From positions 1-33,588 of the forward strand of contig JAUNDN010000030.1 in NCBI GenBank assembly GCA_030526045.1: a stretch of 33,588 nt of DNA. Direction: 5' to 3'. This stretch comes from Bacillota bacterium (lineage in GTDB: Bacteria > Bacillota > Clostridia > Lachnospirales > Lachnospiraceae). Below the pieces are notes generated by a model. The model did not search any database and had not been told where the DNA came from. It worked only from the letters and a program-made list of their open reading frames with translations. A program made the position numbers and the translations under genes. The first letter of the stretch is position 1. The number at the start of each line of letters is the position of its first letter. Shown piece after piece: positions 8,245-16,408 of this stretch.

Positions 8245-9918
8245 CTATATTTCCATAATTATCGGCAGAATCATGGGACGGCGTTTTGTCTTCTTCCAAA
8301 CATAATCGCCCAGTGAATCCTTAATCGAACTCTTCAGTTTTCCCCAATCAGCAATTCCCCTGTCAAGGCAACCTTCCACAGCATCATTTACTACAATTTT
8401 TGCTTCATCCATCAGCTCGTCAGATTCTCTTACATAGACAAAGCCCCTTGAAACAATATCCGGTCCGCAAACAAGCTCGTCTGTAGCGCGATCCAGACCG
8501 AGAACAACAATCAAAATTCCGTCTTCCGCCAGATGCTGTCTGTCCCGAAGAACAATGTTTCCGACATCCCCCACTCCAAGTCCATCTACCAAAATATCCC
8601 CTACAGGAACCTTTCCGGTAATCTGTGCAGAATCCTCTGAAAGCTCCAGAACATCTCCTGAATGTAAAATGAAAATATTCTCCTTGGGAATACCAAGCTC
8701 CTGTGCAGTCTTTGCCTGCGCTTTCAGATGCTTGTACTCTCCGTGAACAGGAATGGCATATTTAGGACGCACCAATGTATAAATAAGCTTAATTTCCTCC
8801 TGGCATGCATGTCCCGATACGTGTACATCCTGGAAAATCACGTCTGCCCCTTTTAAGAGTAGTTCATTGATCACATTCGTTACCGCCTTCTCATTTCCGG
8901 GAATCGGATGAGATGAAAAGATAACCGTATCTGTAGGACCAATGGAAATTTTTTTGTGGTTGTTTCCGGCCATACGGCTTAAAGCTGCCATACTTTCTCC
9001 CTGGCTTCCGGTAGTGATAATAACCGTCTTTTCATCAGGGTAATTCTTCAATTGTTCAATATCGATCAGAGTATTTTCAGGAACACTTAAATAACCTAAA
9101 CTGGTTGCAGTCTCAATGATATTTACCATGCTGCGACCTTCTACCACAACCTTACGTCCAAATTTGTATGCCGTATTGATAATCTGCTGTACTCTGTCCA
9201 CATTCGATGCAAATGTTGCAATAATAATTCTCGTGTTCTTATGCTCCTGAAAGAGAATATCAAAGGTTCTTCCAACCGTGCGCTCGGAAGCCGTAAATCC
9301 CGGTCTTTCTGCATTGGTGGAATCACACATCAATGCCAGAACACCCTTTTTACCAATCTCTGCAAAGCGCTGTAAGTCGATCGCATCTCCGAAAACCGGT
9401 GTATAATCTACCTTAAAGTCTCCTGTGTGAACCACAATACCGGCAGGTGAGTAGATGGCAAGCGCTGCTGCATCTACAATACTGTGGTTTGTCTTAATAA
9501 ATTCTATTCGAAACTGTCCAAGATTAATGGATTGTCCGAATTTAACAACCTTTCTCTTTGTATTATTTGTAAGATTATGCTCTTTCAGTTTATTCTCGAT
9601 AATCCCCATGGTCAGCTTGGTAGCATAGATAGGAATATTAATTTCCCTTAGCACATAAGGAAGAGCTCCTATATGATCCTCATGTCCATGAGTGATGACA
9701 AAGCCCTTCACTTTGTCTATATTATTTTTCAAATAAGTAACATCCGGTATCACCAGGTCAATTCCCAGCATATCATCTTCCGGAAAAGAGAGTCCGCAAT
9801 CCACCACAACAATACTGTCTTCATATTCAAAGGCAGTAATGTTCATACCAATCTGCTCAAGGCCTCCCAGTGGAATCACCTTTAAGCCTGAGCTTTTTTT
9901 CAGTTCATCTTTTTTCAA
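8245..9918 (-). CDS. rnj: Ribonuclease J
   Basis: A 557-residue metallo-beta-lactamase/beta-CASP ribonuclease, the usual family length. His77-x-His79-x-Asp81-His82 in THGHEDHIGALP is the zinc site. Further motifs are VHTGDFKVD, the beta-CASP SSHPIPGNE, and VHVSGHACQEE. It performs 5'-to-3' exonucleolytic and endonucleolytic mRNA decay and rRNA maturation in Firmicutes. The start is TTG at 9918: TTGA overlaps the TGA stop of the Fur-family gene, and GTGGAGGT stands 8 bases upstream, so the rare start is well supported and coupled. Whether this is J1 or J2 cannot be told by eye. The gene is not at its B. subtilis location, being inserted into the ireB-ruvX-yrzB neighbourhood. Confidence 0.93.
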   Translation of the reverse strand: MKKDELKKSSGLKVIPLGGLEQIGMNITAFEYEDSIVVVDCGLSFPEDDMLGIDLVIPDVTYLKNNIDKVKGFVITHGHEDHIGALPYVLREINIPIYATKLTMGIIENKLKEHNLTNNTKRKVVKFGQSINLGQFRIEFIKTNHSIVDAAALAIYSPAGIVVHTGDFKVDYTPVFGDAIDLQRFAEIGKKGVLALMCDSTNAERPGFTASERTVGRTFDILFQEHKNTRIIIATFASNVDRVQQIINTAYKFGRKVVVEGRSMVNIIETATSLGYLSVPENTLIDIEQLKNYPDEKTVIITTGSQGESMAALSRMAGNNHKKISIGPTDTVIFSSHPIPGNEKAVTNVINELLLKGADVIFQDVHVSGHACQEEIKLIYTLVRPKYAIPVHGEYKHLKAQAKTAQELGIPKENIFILHSGDVLELSEDSAQITGKVPVGDILVDGLGVGDVGNIVLRDRQHLAEDGILIVVLGLDRATDELVCGPDIVSRGFVYVRESDELMDEAKIVVNDAVEGCLDRGIADWGKLKSSIKDSLGDYVWKKTKRRPMILPIIMEI

Positions 9919-10370
9919 TCAGTTTTACCTCCACATTCCTTACAGTATCCGTAGAGTTTCACTTCATGATCCATAACCTGAAAGCCGGTTGTTTTCACAA
10001 TCTTGTCCTCAAGTTCCTCCAGAAGATCATCCTGAAAGGATATCACTCTTCCGCATTTCCGGCATACTAAATGATGATGACGATGTTTTGTTCCGCCTTC
10101 CTTTCCGTTCCCGATTTCATAGCGAACAAATCCGTCATCCAAGTTAATACGATCGATCAAATGAAGCTCAAGCAGTAACTGTATTGTTCTATAAACAGTT
10201 GCCAGTCCAATCTCCGGGCAATCTGTTTTAATAATCTCATAAATTTCCTCTGCTGTCAGATGCCTGTCCGGGCATGCTGCCAGTGCCTCAAGAACCAACA
10301 ATCTCTGATTCGTGACCTTTAATCCTTTGTTTTTCAGTAATGCAATAAATTCCTCTCTGTCAAATGCCAT
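9915..10370 (-). CDS. Fur family transcriptional regulator
   Basis: A 151-residue metal-responsive repressor. The N-terminal winged helix has the family sequence KVTNQRLLVLEAL and the recognition region LATVYRTIQLL. The dimerisation half has a histidine-rich stretch KHRHHHLVCRKCG and two zinc-type cysteine pairs, Cys103/Cys106 and Cys143/Cys146. The start ATG has GGAGAAATT upstream. Whether it senses iron (Fur), zinc (Zur) or peroxide (PerR) cannot be settled from sequence alone. It lies 21 bases after the DUF1292 gene and overlaps the RNase J start by 4 bases, so it is co-transcribed with RNA-processing genes. Confidence 0.92.
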   Translation of the reverse strand: MAFDREEFIALLKNKGLKVTNQRLLVLEALAACPDRHLTAEEIYEIIKTDCPEIGLATVYRTIQLLLELHLIDRINLDDGFVRYEIGNGKEGGTKHRHHHLVCRKCGRVISFQDDLLEELEDKIVKTTGFQVMDHEVKLYGYCKECGGKTD

Positions 10371-10391
10371 AATTTCTCCAAACAGTACCGA

Positions 10392-10649
10392 CTATAAAAG
10401 TTCAATGTCCTCAAGCAGATTTTCAAACACAGCCGCTACTGCCGACAGCTCCGTATCGTCACTTACAATTTCATATACGCTTTCCTTCCGATCGGAGTTT
10501 TCTGCGGTTTCCTTCAAAATCAGCGCTTCTCCGTCTCCCTCCTCGGCATCGGTCACCAGAATATATGAAATCCCGCCAAGCTTGGTCTGTTCCAGAACAT
10601 AAAACTCCACGCTTTCCTTTGTATCCAGCATAAACTTAATCTTTTCCAA
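10392..10649 (-). CDS. DUF1292 family protein (YrzB-like)
   Basis: An 85-residue acidic protein of unknown function. The opening beta-rich part with ISYILVTDAEEGDGEALILKE is typical of DUF1292, and the position directly after ruvX matches B. subtilis yrzB. The start is TTG at 10649, with GGGAG 9 bases upstream and running over the ruvX stop codon, so translation is probably coupled. The family has no established biochemical role. Confidence 0.85.
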   Translation of the reverse strand: MEKIKFMLDTKESVEFYVLEQTKLGGISYILVTDAEEGDGEALILKETAENSDRKESVYEIVSDDTELSAVAAVFENLLEDIELL

Positions 10650-10650
10650 A

Positions 10651-11088
10651 CTACTCTTCTCCCTGTTTCCTTCCTCTGCAGTCCAAAAAGCCCTGTAAGA
10701 TCAGCACAGCCGCAATCTTATCCACATACTCCCTGCGATTTTCCCTGCGTATTCCCGCTTCCATCATCGTTTTATCAGCCGCTACGGTGGTAAGCCTTTC
10801 ATCCCATGTATGTACAGGTAGCCCTGTGCGCCTTTCCAGCTTATCCTTGAACTCCAATGTTACGGCAACTCTCGGACCGGACGTATCATTCATATTCTTG
10901 GGTAAACCCAGAACAATTTCTTCCACGTGATATTCTTCAATTAGTTCTTCAATTCTTGCAAGCGTCTGACGAAGCTTATTCTCTTCTTTTCTTCGGATAA
11001 TCTCTATTCCCTGTGCCGTGATCAAAAGCGGGTCGCTTATTGCTACCCCCACTGTCTTAGAGCCGAAATCCAATCCCATTATTCGCAT
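10651..11088 (-). CDS. ruvX: RuvX/YqgF family putative nuclease (pre-16S rRNA processing / Holliday junction resolvase)
   Basis: A 145-residue RNase H-fold protein. The opening [20 protein letters not shown] carries the first catalytic aspartate, VLGLPKNMN is the second strand, and TWDERLTT and [14 protein letters not shown] hold the other family residues. YqgF proteins take part in 5' maturation of 16S rRNA, and some can resolve Holliday junctions. It lies 15 bases after ireB and 1 base before DUF1292, the same order as in Bacillus. The SD for the ATG at 11088 is weak; a second ATG three codons later is possible but would cut the first beta strand. Confidence 0.9.
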   Translation of the reverse strand: MRIMGLDFGSKTVGVAISDPLLITAQGIEIIRRKEENKLRQTLARIEELIEEYHVEEIVLGLPKNMNDTSGPRVAVTLEFKDKLERRTGLPVHTWDERLTTVAADKTMMEAGIRRENRREYVDKIAAVLILQGFLDCRGRKQGEE

Positions 11089-11103
11089 TCTTTTACCGCT
11101 TTC

Positions 11104-11364
11104 CTATTTCCAATGACTGCTCCTAATATATTCGGTCAGCATTTCCTCTACCAGTTCGTCTCTTTCTACCTTCATAATCAGACTCCTGGCATTCCTATAG
11201 CTGGTGATATAGGTTGGATCTCCGGACATGATGTATCCTACAATCTGATTAACAGGATTATAGCCCTTTTCTGTCAATGCAGAGTAAACCTCTGCAAGAA
11301 TTTCTTTAACTGTTGTCTTGTCTGTCTCTACTTTAAAATATCGTGTATTTCCTAAATCCTGCAT
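11104..11364 (-). CDS. ireB: IreB family regulatory phosphoprotein (DUF965)
   Basis: An 86-residue, full-length member of the IreB/YrzL family: TTVKEILAEVYSALTEKGYNPVNQIVGYIMSGDPTYITSY is the conserved core. In enterococci IreB is phosphorylated by the PASTA kinase IreK at N-terminal threonines and influences cephalosporin tolerance; Thr residues lie at the N-terminus here too (NTRYFKVETDKTT). The start ATG follows GAGGG by 7 bases. It is the first gene of the minus-strand run that continues through ruvX, DUF1292, fur and rnj. No kinase gene is in the window. Confidence 0.9.
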   Translation of the reverse strand: MQDLGNTRYFKVETDKTTVKEILAEVYSALTEKGYNPVNQIVGYIMSGDPTYITSYRNARSLIMKVERDELVEEMLTEYIRSSHWK

Positions 11365-11425
11365 AAACCATCCCTCTTGCCAAAATGTTTATTAGTTTTT
11401 ATCTTACTCCATTTTGTCGCAAAAT

Positions 11426-12787
11426 TCAATGTATTTGCGGTTGAAACAGCAAAATATCAGATTTCAGAAATTGTGTCAGTTTCCCGGCAAATATCTGTCC
11501 TGACAGGTTTTCCTGTGTGGGATATGCAGCCTTGATATACTCTCTTGTGTGCCCAATCTGGTATTTTCTACCGTCTATTTCCTTTTCCTCTTCAAAGAGT
11601 ACTTCTACTTCCTTATGTAAAAATTCCTCTCTGTATTTTCTTGACATTTGTTCTCCCAGCTTTATCAGTTCATTACTTCTAAGCGTTTTAGCGCCCTCCT
11701 CAATCTGCCCCTTCATGGATGCAGCAGGGGTTCCCTTGCGTTTGGAATATTTAAAAATATGCATCTCATAAAAGCCGATCTTGGAAACAAATTCCTTTGT
11801 CTCCTGAAACTCCTGCTCTGTCTCACCCGGGAAGCCTGTAATCACATCTGTAGTAATCGCCGGATTTTGAAAAGCCTCCCGCAATATACATACCTTTTCA
11901 TAGTATTCCTCCGCAGAGTACTTTCTATTCATACGATTTAGTACCGTATTGCTCCCACTCTGCAGGGATAAATGAAAGTGAGGGCAGACCTTATCATTCT
12001 CTGCCAGTTCCCTTGCAAATTCAGATGTAATGATACGAGGCTCCAAAGATCCAAGGCGGATACGCTCAATCCCTTCTATCTTCGAAACATTCTCAATAAG
12101 CGGAAGCAAGAGACTTTTGGAAAAATCTGTCCCGCCCGTCATTCCATAAGAACTTAAATGGATCCCGGTAAGAACAACTTCCCGGTAGCCACCGGCAGCA
12201 AGCCCCCCTATCTCTCTTATTATCTCAGCTTCATTACGGCTTCTGATCCTGCCCCGGGCATAGGGAATTATACAATAGGAGCAAAATTGATTACATCCAT
12301 CCTGTACCTTAATAAAAGCTCTGGTATGCTCCGCTGTGTGCACAAGCTGCATATTCTCAAATTCCTGTGTCTGGTTAATATCAATAATCGTCTTACCCTG
12401 AAGAGTTTTATCATCTACAATATCCATTTTATTATCTTTTTTCCCGGCAAGATACTCCTCCAGGATCGAAATGAGATTCTTTTTCCTGTTATTTCCAATG
12501 GCAAGATCTATGCTCATGTCCCTTAAAGCATCCTCTTTTCCTGCCTGCACATAACAGCCAACCGCAACCACTACGGCATCGGGATTCATTTTTTTTGCAC
12601 GGTGCAGCATCTGTCTGCTTTTCCGATCTGCTATATTGGTTACAGTGCACGTATTTATGATATAAATGTCTGCTTTTGCGTCAAAAGGCACAACTTGGTA
12701 ACCTTTTTCCTGCAACATTTGTAGCATAACGTCCATTTCGTACCCGTTTACTTTACATCCAAGATTGTGAAATGCTACACTTTTCAT
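11426..12787 (-). CDS. mtaB: tRNA t6A37 methylthiotransferase MtaB
   Basis: A 453-residue radical SAM enzyme that converts t6A37 to ms2t6A37 in tRNAs reading ANN codons. Domains: UPF0004 N-terminal with Cys11, Cys47 and Cys78 for the auxiliary iron-sulfur cluster; radical SAM core with Cys165-x3-Cys169-x2-Cys172 in GCNQFCSYC; C-terminal TRAM-like segment. The LGCKVN opening is the MtaB form, distinguishing it from MiaB and RimO. I chose the ATG at 12787, which has GGAG at 6 bases; an upstream GTG at 12799 is itself part of that SD. It is divergent from the HPr-like gene and about 60 bases upstream of ireB on the same strand, so ireB may be co-transcribed. Confidence 0.93.
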   Translation of the reverse strand: MKSVAFHNLGCKVNGYEMDVMLQMLQEKGYQVVPFDAKADIYIINTCTVTNIADRKSRQMLHRAKKMNPDAVVVAVGCYVQAGKEDALRDMSIDLAIGNNRKKNLISILEEYLAGKKDNKMDIVDDKTLQGKTIIDINQTQEFENMQLVHTAEHTRAFIKVQDGCNQFCSYCIIPYARGRIRSRNEAEIIREIGGLAAGGYREVVLTGIHLSSYGMTGGTDFSKSLLLPLIENVSKIEGIERIRLGSLEPRIITSEFARELAENDKVCPHFHLSLQSGSNTVLNRMNRKYSAEEYYEKVCILREAFQNPAITTDVITGFPGETEQEFQETKEFVSKIGFYEMHIFKYSKRKGTPAASMKGQIEEGAKTLRSNELIKLGEQMSRKYREEFLHKEVEVLFEEEKEIDGRKYQIGHTREYIKAAYPTQENLSGQIFAGKLTQFLKSDILLFQPQIH

Positions 12788-12813
12788 ATTATTCTCCACT
12801 TTTTTTGTTGTGT

Positions 12814-12842
12814 TTTATCATTGACTTTTCAGATTTTACCAA
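12814..12842 (-). promoter_or_regulatory. Possible mtaB promoter overlapping the divergent HPr-like promoter
   Basis: On the minus strand, TTGGTA (12837-12842), a 17-base spacer and GATAAA (12814-12819) make a moderate sigma-A match ending 26 bases before the mtaB ATG. It physically overlaps the opposite-strand promoter at 12821-12849, so only one could be occupied at a time. Confidence 0.35.
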
Positions 12843-12849
12843 TTACTAT
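12821..12849 (+). promoter_or_regulatory. Sigma-A promoter for the HPr-like gene
   Basis: TTGACT (12821-12826), a 17-base spacer and TACTAT (12844-12849) form a strong promoter. The expected transcription start lies near 12856, giving a leader of about 33 bases that contains the AAGGAGG ribosome site. Confidence 0.75.
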
Positions 12850-12888
12850 AATAGCAGAAGGTATGAAAAATTTAAGGAGGTAATGACA

Positions 12889-13119
12889 ATGAAAACAGTT
12901 CAGATTTCATTAAATTCTATTGACAAGGTTAAATCTTTTGTAAATGATATTACAAAATTCGATTATGACTTTGATTTAGTATCCGGAAGATATGTAATCG
13001 ATGCTAAATCTATCATGGGTATCTTCAGCTTAGATTTGTCCAAGCCTATCGATTTAAATATCCATGCAGAAGATAATGTTGATGAAGTATTAGAAACATT
13101 AAAACCTTATATGATCTAA
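12889..13119 (+). CDS. HPr-like (Crh-like) protein without the phosphocarrier histidine
   Basis: A 76-residue protein with the HPr fold. The regulatory Ser46 region is kept as AKSIMGIFSLDL (Ser41 here), but the His15 loop GIHARPA is replaced by a sequence with Lys13 at the histidine place (NSIDKVKSF). It therefore cannot carry phosphate in the PTS, like Bacillus Crh, which has Gln there and acts only as a CcpA co-repressor when Ser-phosphorylated. I chose the ATG at 12889, with AAGGAGG 8 bases upstream; longer in-frame starts extend into the promoter. It is a single-gene unit with a strong promoter and a strong terminator. Whether HPr kinase modifies Ser41 is an inference. Confidence 0.85.
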   Translation: MKTVQISLNSIDKVKSFVNDITKFDYDFDLVSGRYVIDAKSIMGIFSLDLSKPIDLNIHAEDNVDEVLETLKPYMI

Positions 13120-13133
13120 TGAAGAGCATTTTC

Positions 13134-13167
13134 AAACGCTGACCTCGCGGTCAGCGTTTTGTTCTTT
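13134..13167 (+). terminator. Intrinsic terminator of the HPr-like gene
   Basis: A perfect stem AAACGCTGACC / GGTCAGCGTTT with loop tcgc is followed by TGTTCTTTT. It begins 14 bases after the HPr-like stop codon. On the other strand it is preceded by U-poor sequence, but the AAA tail could give weak termination for the convergent thiI gene. Confidence 0.85.
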
Positions 13168-13176
13168 TATGATCAA

Positions 13177-14358
13177 TTAATATTTCACCACGATCACTTC
13201 ATCCGTATCGATTGCCTTCTGCACCAGTTCATCAATCCTTTCCTCCAAATTCTGTTCATGTCGCTTAATCACATTCAGATTTGGTTTGGTAACAGGATGC
13301 TTTGCAACAAAAATAGTGCAGCAGTCCTCATAGGGCAGGATGGATGTTTCATAGGTTCCAATCTTTTCTGAGACCTCCACAATCTCCATCTTATCAAAAC
13401 CGATCAGTGGGCGGAACACCGGAAGCGTACACACCTCATTGGTGACTGCCAGTGACTGCACGGTCTGTGATGCAACCTGCCCGATGCTTTCTCCTGTAAT
13501 CAGTCCCAGACACTCCGTTTCCCTGGCAATCATTTCCGCAATCTTCATCATATATCTTCTCATAATGATAGTAAGTTCTTCATGTGGACATTTCTCATAA
13601 ATGTACAACTGAATATCCGTAAAATTAATAATATGCAAATACACAGGACCTGCATATCGGGATACCAGTCTGGCAAGATCTACTACCTTCTGTTTTGCTC
13701 GGTCGCTGGTATACGGAGGCGCATGAAAATAAACCGCATCTATTTTCACTCCCCGCTTTGCAATCATATAGCCGGCTACCGGAGAATCAATTCCTCCGGA
13801 CAAAAGCAGCATCGCCTTACCGTTACTTCCAACAGGCATGCCTCCCGGTCCCGGAATCTCTATAGAATAAATATAAATCTTTTCACGTATTTCAACATGA
13901 AGCATCACATCCGGCTTGTGTACATCCACCTTCATTTCCGGAAAGGCATTGAGTACTGCTGCACCCAGCTCCATATTCAATTCCATGGAATTCATGGGAT
14001 AATTCTTTCTGGCTCTTCTGGCATGTACTTTAAAGGTCACCTTCTTATCCGGATACACCTTGTCCACATAATCAACTACCGTCTGAGCCAGCTTTTCAAA
14101 TCCTTCATCCTCCACATGAATGACAGGACAGATACCGGAAACACCAAAAACCGTCTTCAGGTTGTCCACCGTCTCATCATAATCAAATTCTGACAACGCA
14201 TGAACATAAATCCTTCCTTCTGTTCTGGTAACCTTAAATTCACCTTCACACCGCTTAAGCGCATATTTGACTTGTTGGGCAAGAGCCTCTTCAAACAGAT
14301 ATTTATTCTTTCCCTTCACACCAATTTCTGCGTACTTGATCAAAAATGCTGTAAACAT
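13177..14358 (-). CDS. thiI: tRNA 4-thiouridine synthetase ThiI
   Basis: A 393-residue enzyme that adenylates U8 of tRNA and inserts sulfur; it also feeds thiamine thiazole synthesis in some bacteria. An N-terminal ferredoxin-like plus THUMP region (about residues 1-165) is followed by a PP-loop ATPase with SGGIDS at 187-192. Cys346/Cys347 in ILPYEDCC lie at the place of the conserved disulfide cysteine. There is no C-terminal rhodanese domain, as in Bacillus, so sulfur probably arrives directly from the cysteine desulfurase encoded just upstream (14434-15591). The start ATG is preceded by AGAGGACGTC. Confidence 0.95.
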   Translation of the reverse strand: MFTAFLIKYAEIGVKGKNKYLFEEALAQQVKYALKRCEGEFKVTRTEGRIYVHALSEFDYDETVDNLKTVFGVSGICPVIHVEDEGFEKLAQTVVDYVDKVYPDKKVTFKVHARRARKNYPMNSMELNMELGAAVLNAFPEMKVDVHKPDVMLHVEIREKIYIYSIEIPGPGGMPVGSNGKAMLLLSGGIDSPVAGYMIAKRGVKIDAVYFHAPPYTSDRAKQKVVDLARLVSRYAGPVYLHIINFTDIQLYIYEKCPHEELTIIMRRYMMKIAEMIARETECLGLITGESIGQVASQTVQSLAVTNEVCTLPVFRPLIGFDKMEIVEVSEKIGTYETSILPYEDCCTIFVAKHPVTKPNLNVIKRHEQNLEERIDELVQKAIDTDEVIVVKY

Positions 14359-14433
14359 GACGTCCTCTCATTCTTTTTCCGCGGCTATTTGCGGACAGTC
14401 TTTTTCATCGGCAGGGAACAAAGCCCCCGCCGA

Positions 14434-15591
14434 TTATTTCCTTGTATACTTTCTAAGCATGGGAATTATATCATACATTGCCTGCAAAGTATAGTCTACT
14501 TCCTCCATAGTGGTAAAAACAGAAAAACTGAATCGAATCGTGGAACCAAGCAGTTCACGATCGACTCCCATAGCCTGCAGTGTTGCCGATGGCTGTGGCT
14601 TATGCGCCGAGCAGGCACTTCCGGCTGATACATAGATTCCCTTATCTTCAAGCGCATGAAGGAGAACCTCGCTGCGCACACCCCGAATGGAAACACTGAC
14701 AACATGCGGTGCTCCTGTCTCATCAGGATGTCCGTTTACAATCACATCATCTATTTTCTTGACACCTTCTACAAAGGTCTGTTTCAGTTCATAAAGTCTC
14801 CCGACTTCCTCATCCAGATTCTGATAAATCATCTCTACGGCCTTTGCAAGTCCTGCCGCTCCCGGAACATTTTCCGTTCCTGAACGGGTGCCTCCCTGCT
14901 GCCCTCCCCCAAACAGAATTGGCTTTATCTTGACTTTTTCATCTACATACAAAAAACCGATTCCCTTTGGCCCATGGATTTTATGACCGCTTACAGACAA
15001 AAGATCAATTTTCATCTTTTTAGGATGAATCCTGAATTTTCCATATCCCTGTACAGCATCCACATGAAACAGAATCCTGGGGTTCATCCTTTTGATCAGT
15101 GCTCCTGCCTCCTCGATCGGTTGCAGGGAGCCAACCTCATTATTTGTATGCATGATGGAAACCAGAATGGTCTCTCCTGTAATCGCACGTTCCAGATCCT
15201 CTAATCTGATACACCCCTTAGAATCAACCGGAAGATACGTTACCCGAAAGCCTTCCTCCTCCAAATGCTTCATCGTCTGCAAAATTGCAGGGTGTTCAAT
15301 CTGTGTCGTAATCAGATGTCTGCCGCTTCTGCAATTGGCATAGGCGCATCCGCGTAATGCCAGATTATCTGACTCCGTTCCTCCTGATGTAAAAAAAATT
15401 TCCTTTTCATTTACCTTTAAATTTTTGGCAATGACCTCTTTTGCATAACGAATATATTTTTCTGCCTCAACACCCTTCCTGTGAAGGCTGGATGGATTTC
15501 CGTAATCCTCGCACATGATCCGGGTCATCAAGGCCGCTACCTCGTCAAAGCATCTGGTGGTCGCTGAATTATCTAAATATACCTCCATCAT
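14434..15591 (-). CDS. Cysteine desulfurase (NifS/IscS family)
   Basis: About 385 residues. This PLP enzyme removes sulfur from cysteine as a protein persulfide. Motifs: YLDNSATT at the N-terminus, the PLP lysine in SVSGHKIHGPKG, GGGQQGGTRSGTEN, and the active cysteine in AGSACSAHK, which has the short loop form. Its position upstream of thiI copies the Bacillus nifZ-thiI pair, so tRNA thiolation is its likely job, although Fe-S assembly is possible. The start is uncertain: ATG at 15591 has AAAGG at 8 bases, while ATG at 15621 has AGGA at 5 bases and would add ten residues unlike the family. A 75-base spacer with a GC-rich inverted repeat separates it from thiI. Confidence 0.92.
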   Translation of the reverse strand: MMEVYLDNSATTRCFDEVAALMTRIMCEDYGNPSSLHRKGVEAEKYIRYAKEVIAKNLKVNEKEIFFTSGGTESDNLALRGCAYANCRSGRHLITTQIEHPAILQTMKHLEEEGFRVTYLPVDSKGCIRLEDLERAITGETILVSIMHTNNEVGSLQPIEEAGALIKRMNPRILFHVDAVQGYGKFRIHPKKMKIDLLSVSGHKIHGPKGIGFLYVDEKVKIKPILFGGGQQGGTRSGTENVPGAAGLAKAVEMIYQNLDEEVGRLYELKQTFVEGVKKIDDVIVNGHPDETGAPHVVSVSIRGVRSEVLLHALEDKGIYVSAGSACSAHKPQPSATLQAMGVDRELLGSTIRFSFSVFTTMEEVDYTLQAMYDIIPMLRKYTRK

Positions 15592-15653
15592 ATCACCGGC
15601 CTTTCTGAACAAAATGTTCATTTTTATCCTATAATTCTACAATTATTATATGA

Positions 15654-16394
15654 TCATTGCTCTAAATGGTACATTAATACAGAAAGAACTGCTATTCCTG
15701 CAGTCTCTGTTCGAAGGATACGCCGTCCCAAAGTAACCGACTCAATTCCTGCCTGCATAGCCGCCTCTATCTCTTCCACAGCGAACCCACCCTCCGGTCC
15801 GATAAAAACTGCTACCGATTCTCCGGGCTTAATGCGGCCTATCAGTTCTTTTGTTCTATCCATTCCCTGCGCAAGCTCGTAAGGGATCAATTTCACCTGG
15901 GCACAGCTGCTGTAAGCAATTGCCTCTTGAAAGCTCATGACATCATTTATCTTCGGAATGATCCCCCGCTTGCTCTGCTTGGCTGCTGCCTCAGCTATGC
16001 CCTGCCACCTTGCCACTTTGCTCTTTGCTTTCTTTTCATCAAGCTTTACCACTGCACGTTTGGATGCCACAGGAATGATCTCATAGACGCCAAGCTCCAC
16101 TGCCTTTTGAATGATCAGTTCCATCTTATCCGCCTTGGGAAGCCCTTGATAAAGATATATTTTGGAGGCAAGCTCTGCCCCTTCCTCCTTAATGAAAAAC
16201 AGGTTACAGATAATCTTATCCTCATACCATTCCGATATCCCACAATGATATTCTTTTCCGTCAAGACCATTACTGACAGCAATCTCTTCCCCCGATTTCA
16301 TGCGAAGAACATTTTTAATATGATTGACATCTTTTCCTGTAATGATAATTTTATTGTCTTGTATCTGAGAAGGTTCCACAAAAAAATGATACAT
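15654..16394 (-). CDS. rsmE: 16S rRNA m3U1498 methyltransferase RsmE
   Basis: A 246-residue SPOUT-class methyltransferase that methylates N3 of U1498 in 16S rRNA. Conserved parts: the N-terminal PUA-like opening MYHFFV, HIKNVLRMKSGE, then the knotted SAM site with FIGPEGGF and LGRRILRTETA. The start ATG at 16394 has GAGGAG 6 bases upstream; the frame extends further into prmA without a better site. It directly follows prmA, the usual Firmicute order. Confidence 0.95.
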   Translation of the reverse strand: MYHFFVEPSQIQDNKIIITGKDVNHIKNVLRMKSGEEIAVSNGLDGKEYHCGISEWYEDKIICNLFFIKEEGAELASKIYLYQGLPKADKMELIIQKAVELGVYEIIPVASKRAVVKLDEKKAKSKVARWQGIAEAAAKQSKRGIIPKINDVMSFQEAIAYSSCAQVKLIPYELAQGMDRTKELIGRIKPGESVAVFIGPEGGFAVEEIEAAMQAGIESVTLGRRILRTETAGIAVLSVLMYHLEQ

Positions 16395-16408
16395 CTTCTT
16401 CTCCTCAA

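Noticed and set aside
13582-14193. 203-residue plus-strand frame inside thiI
   Set aside because: Antisense shadow; the thiI frame holds every expected motif.
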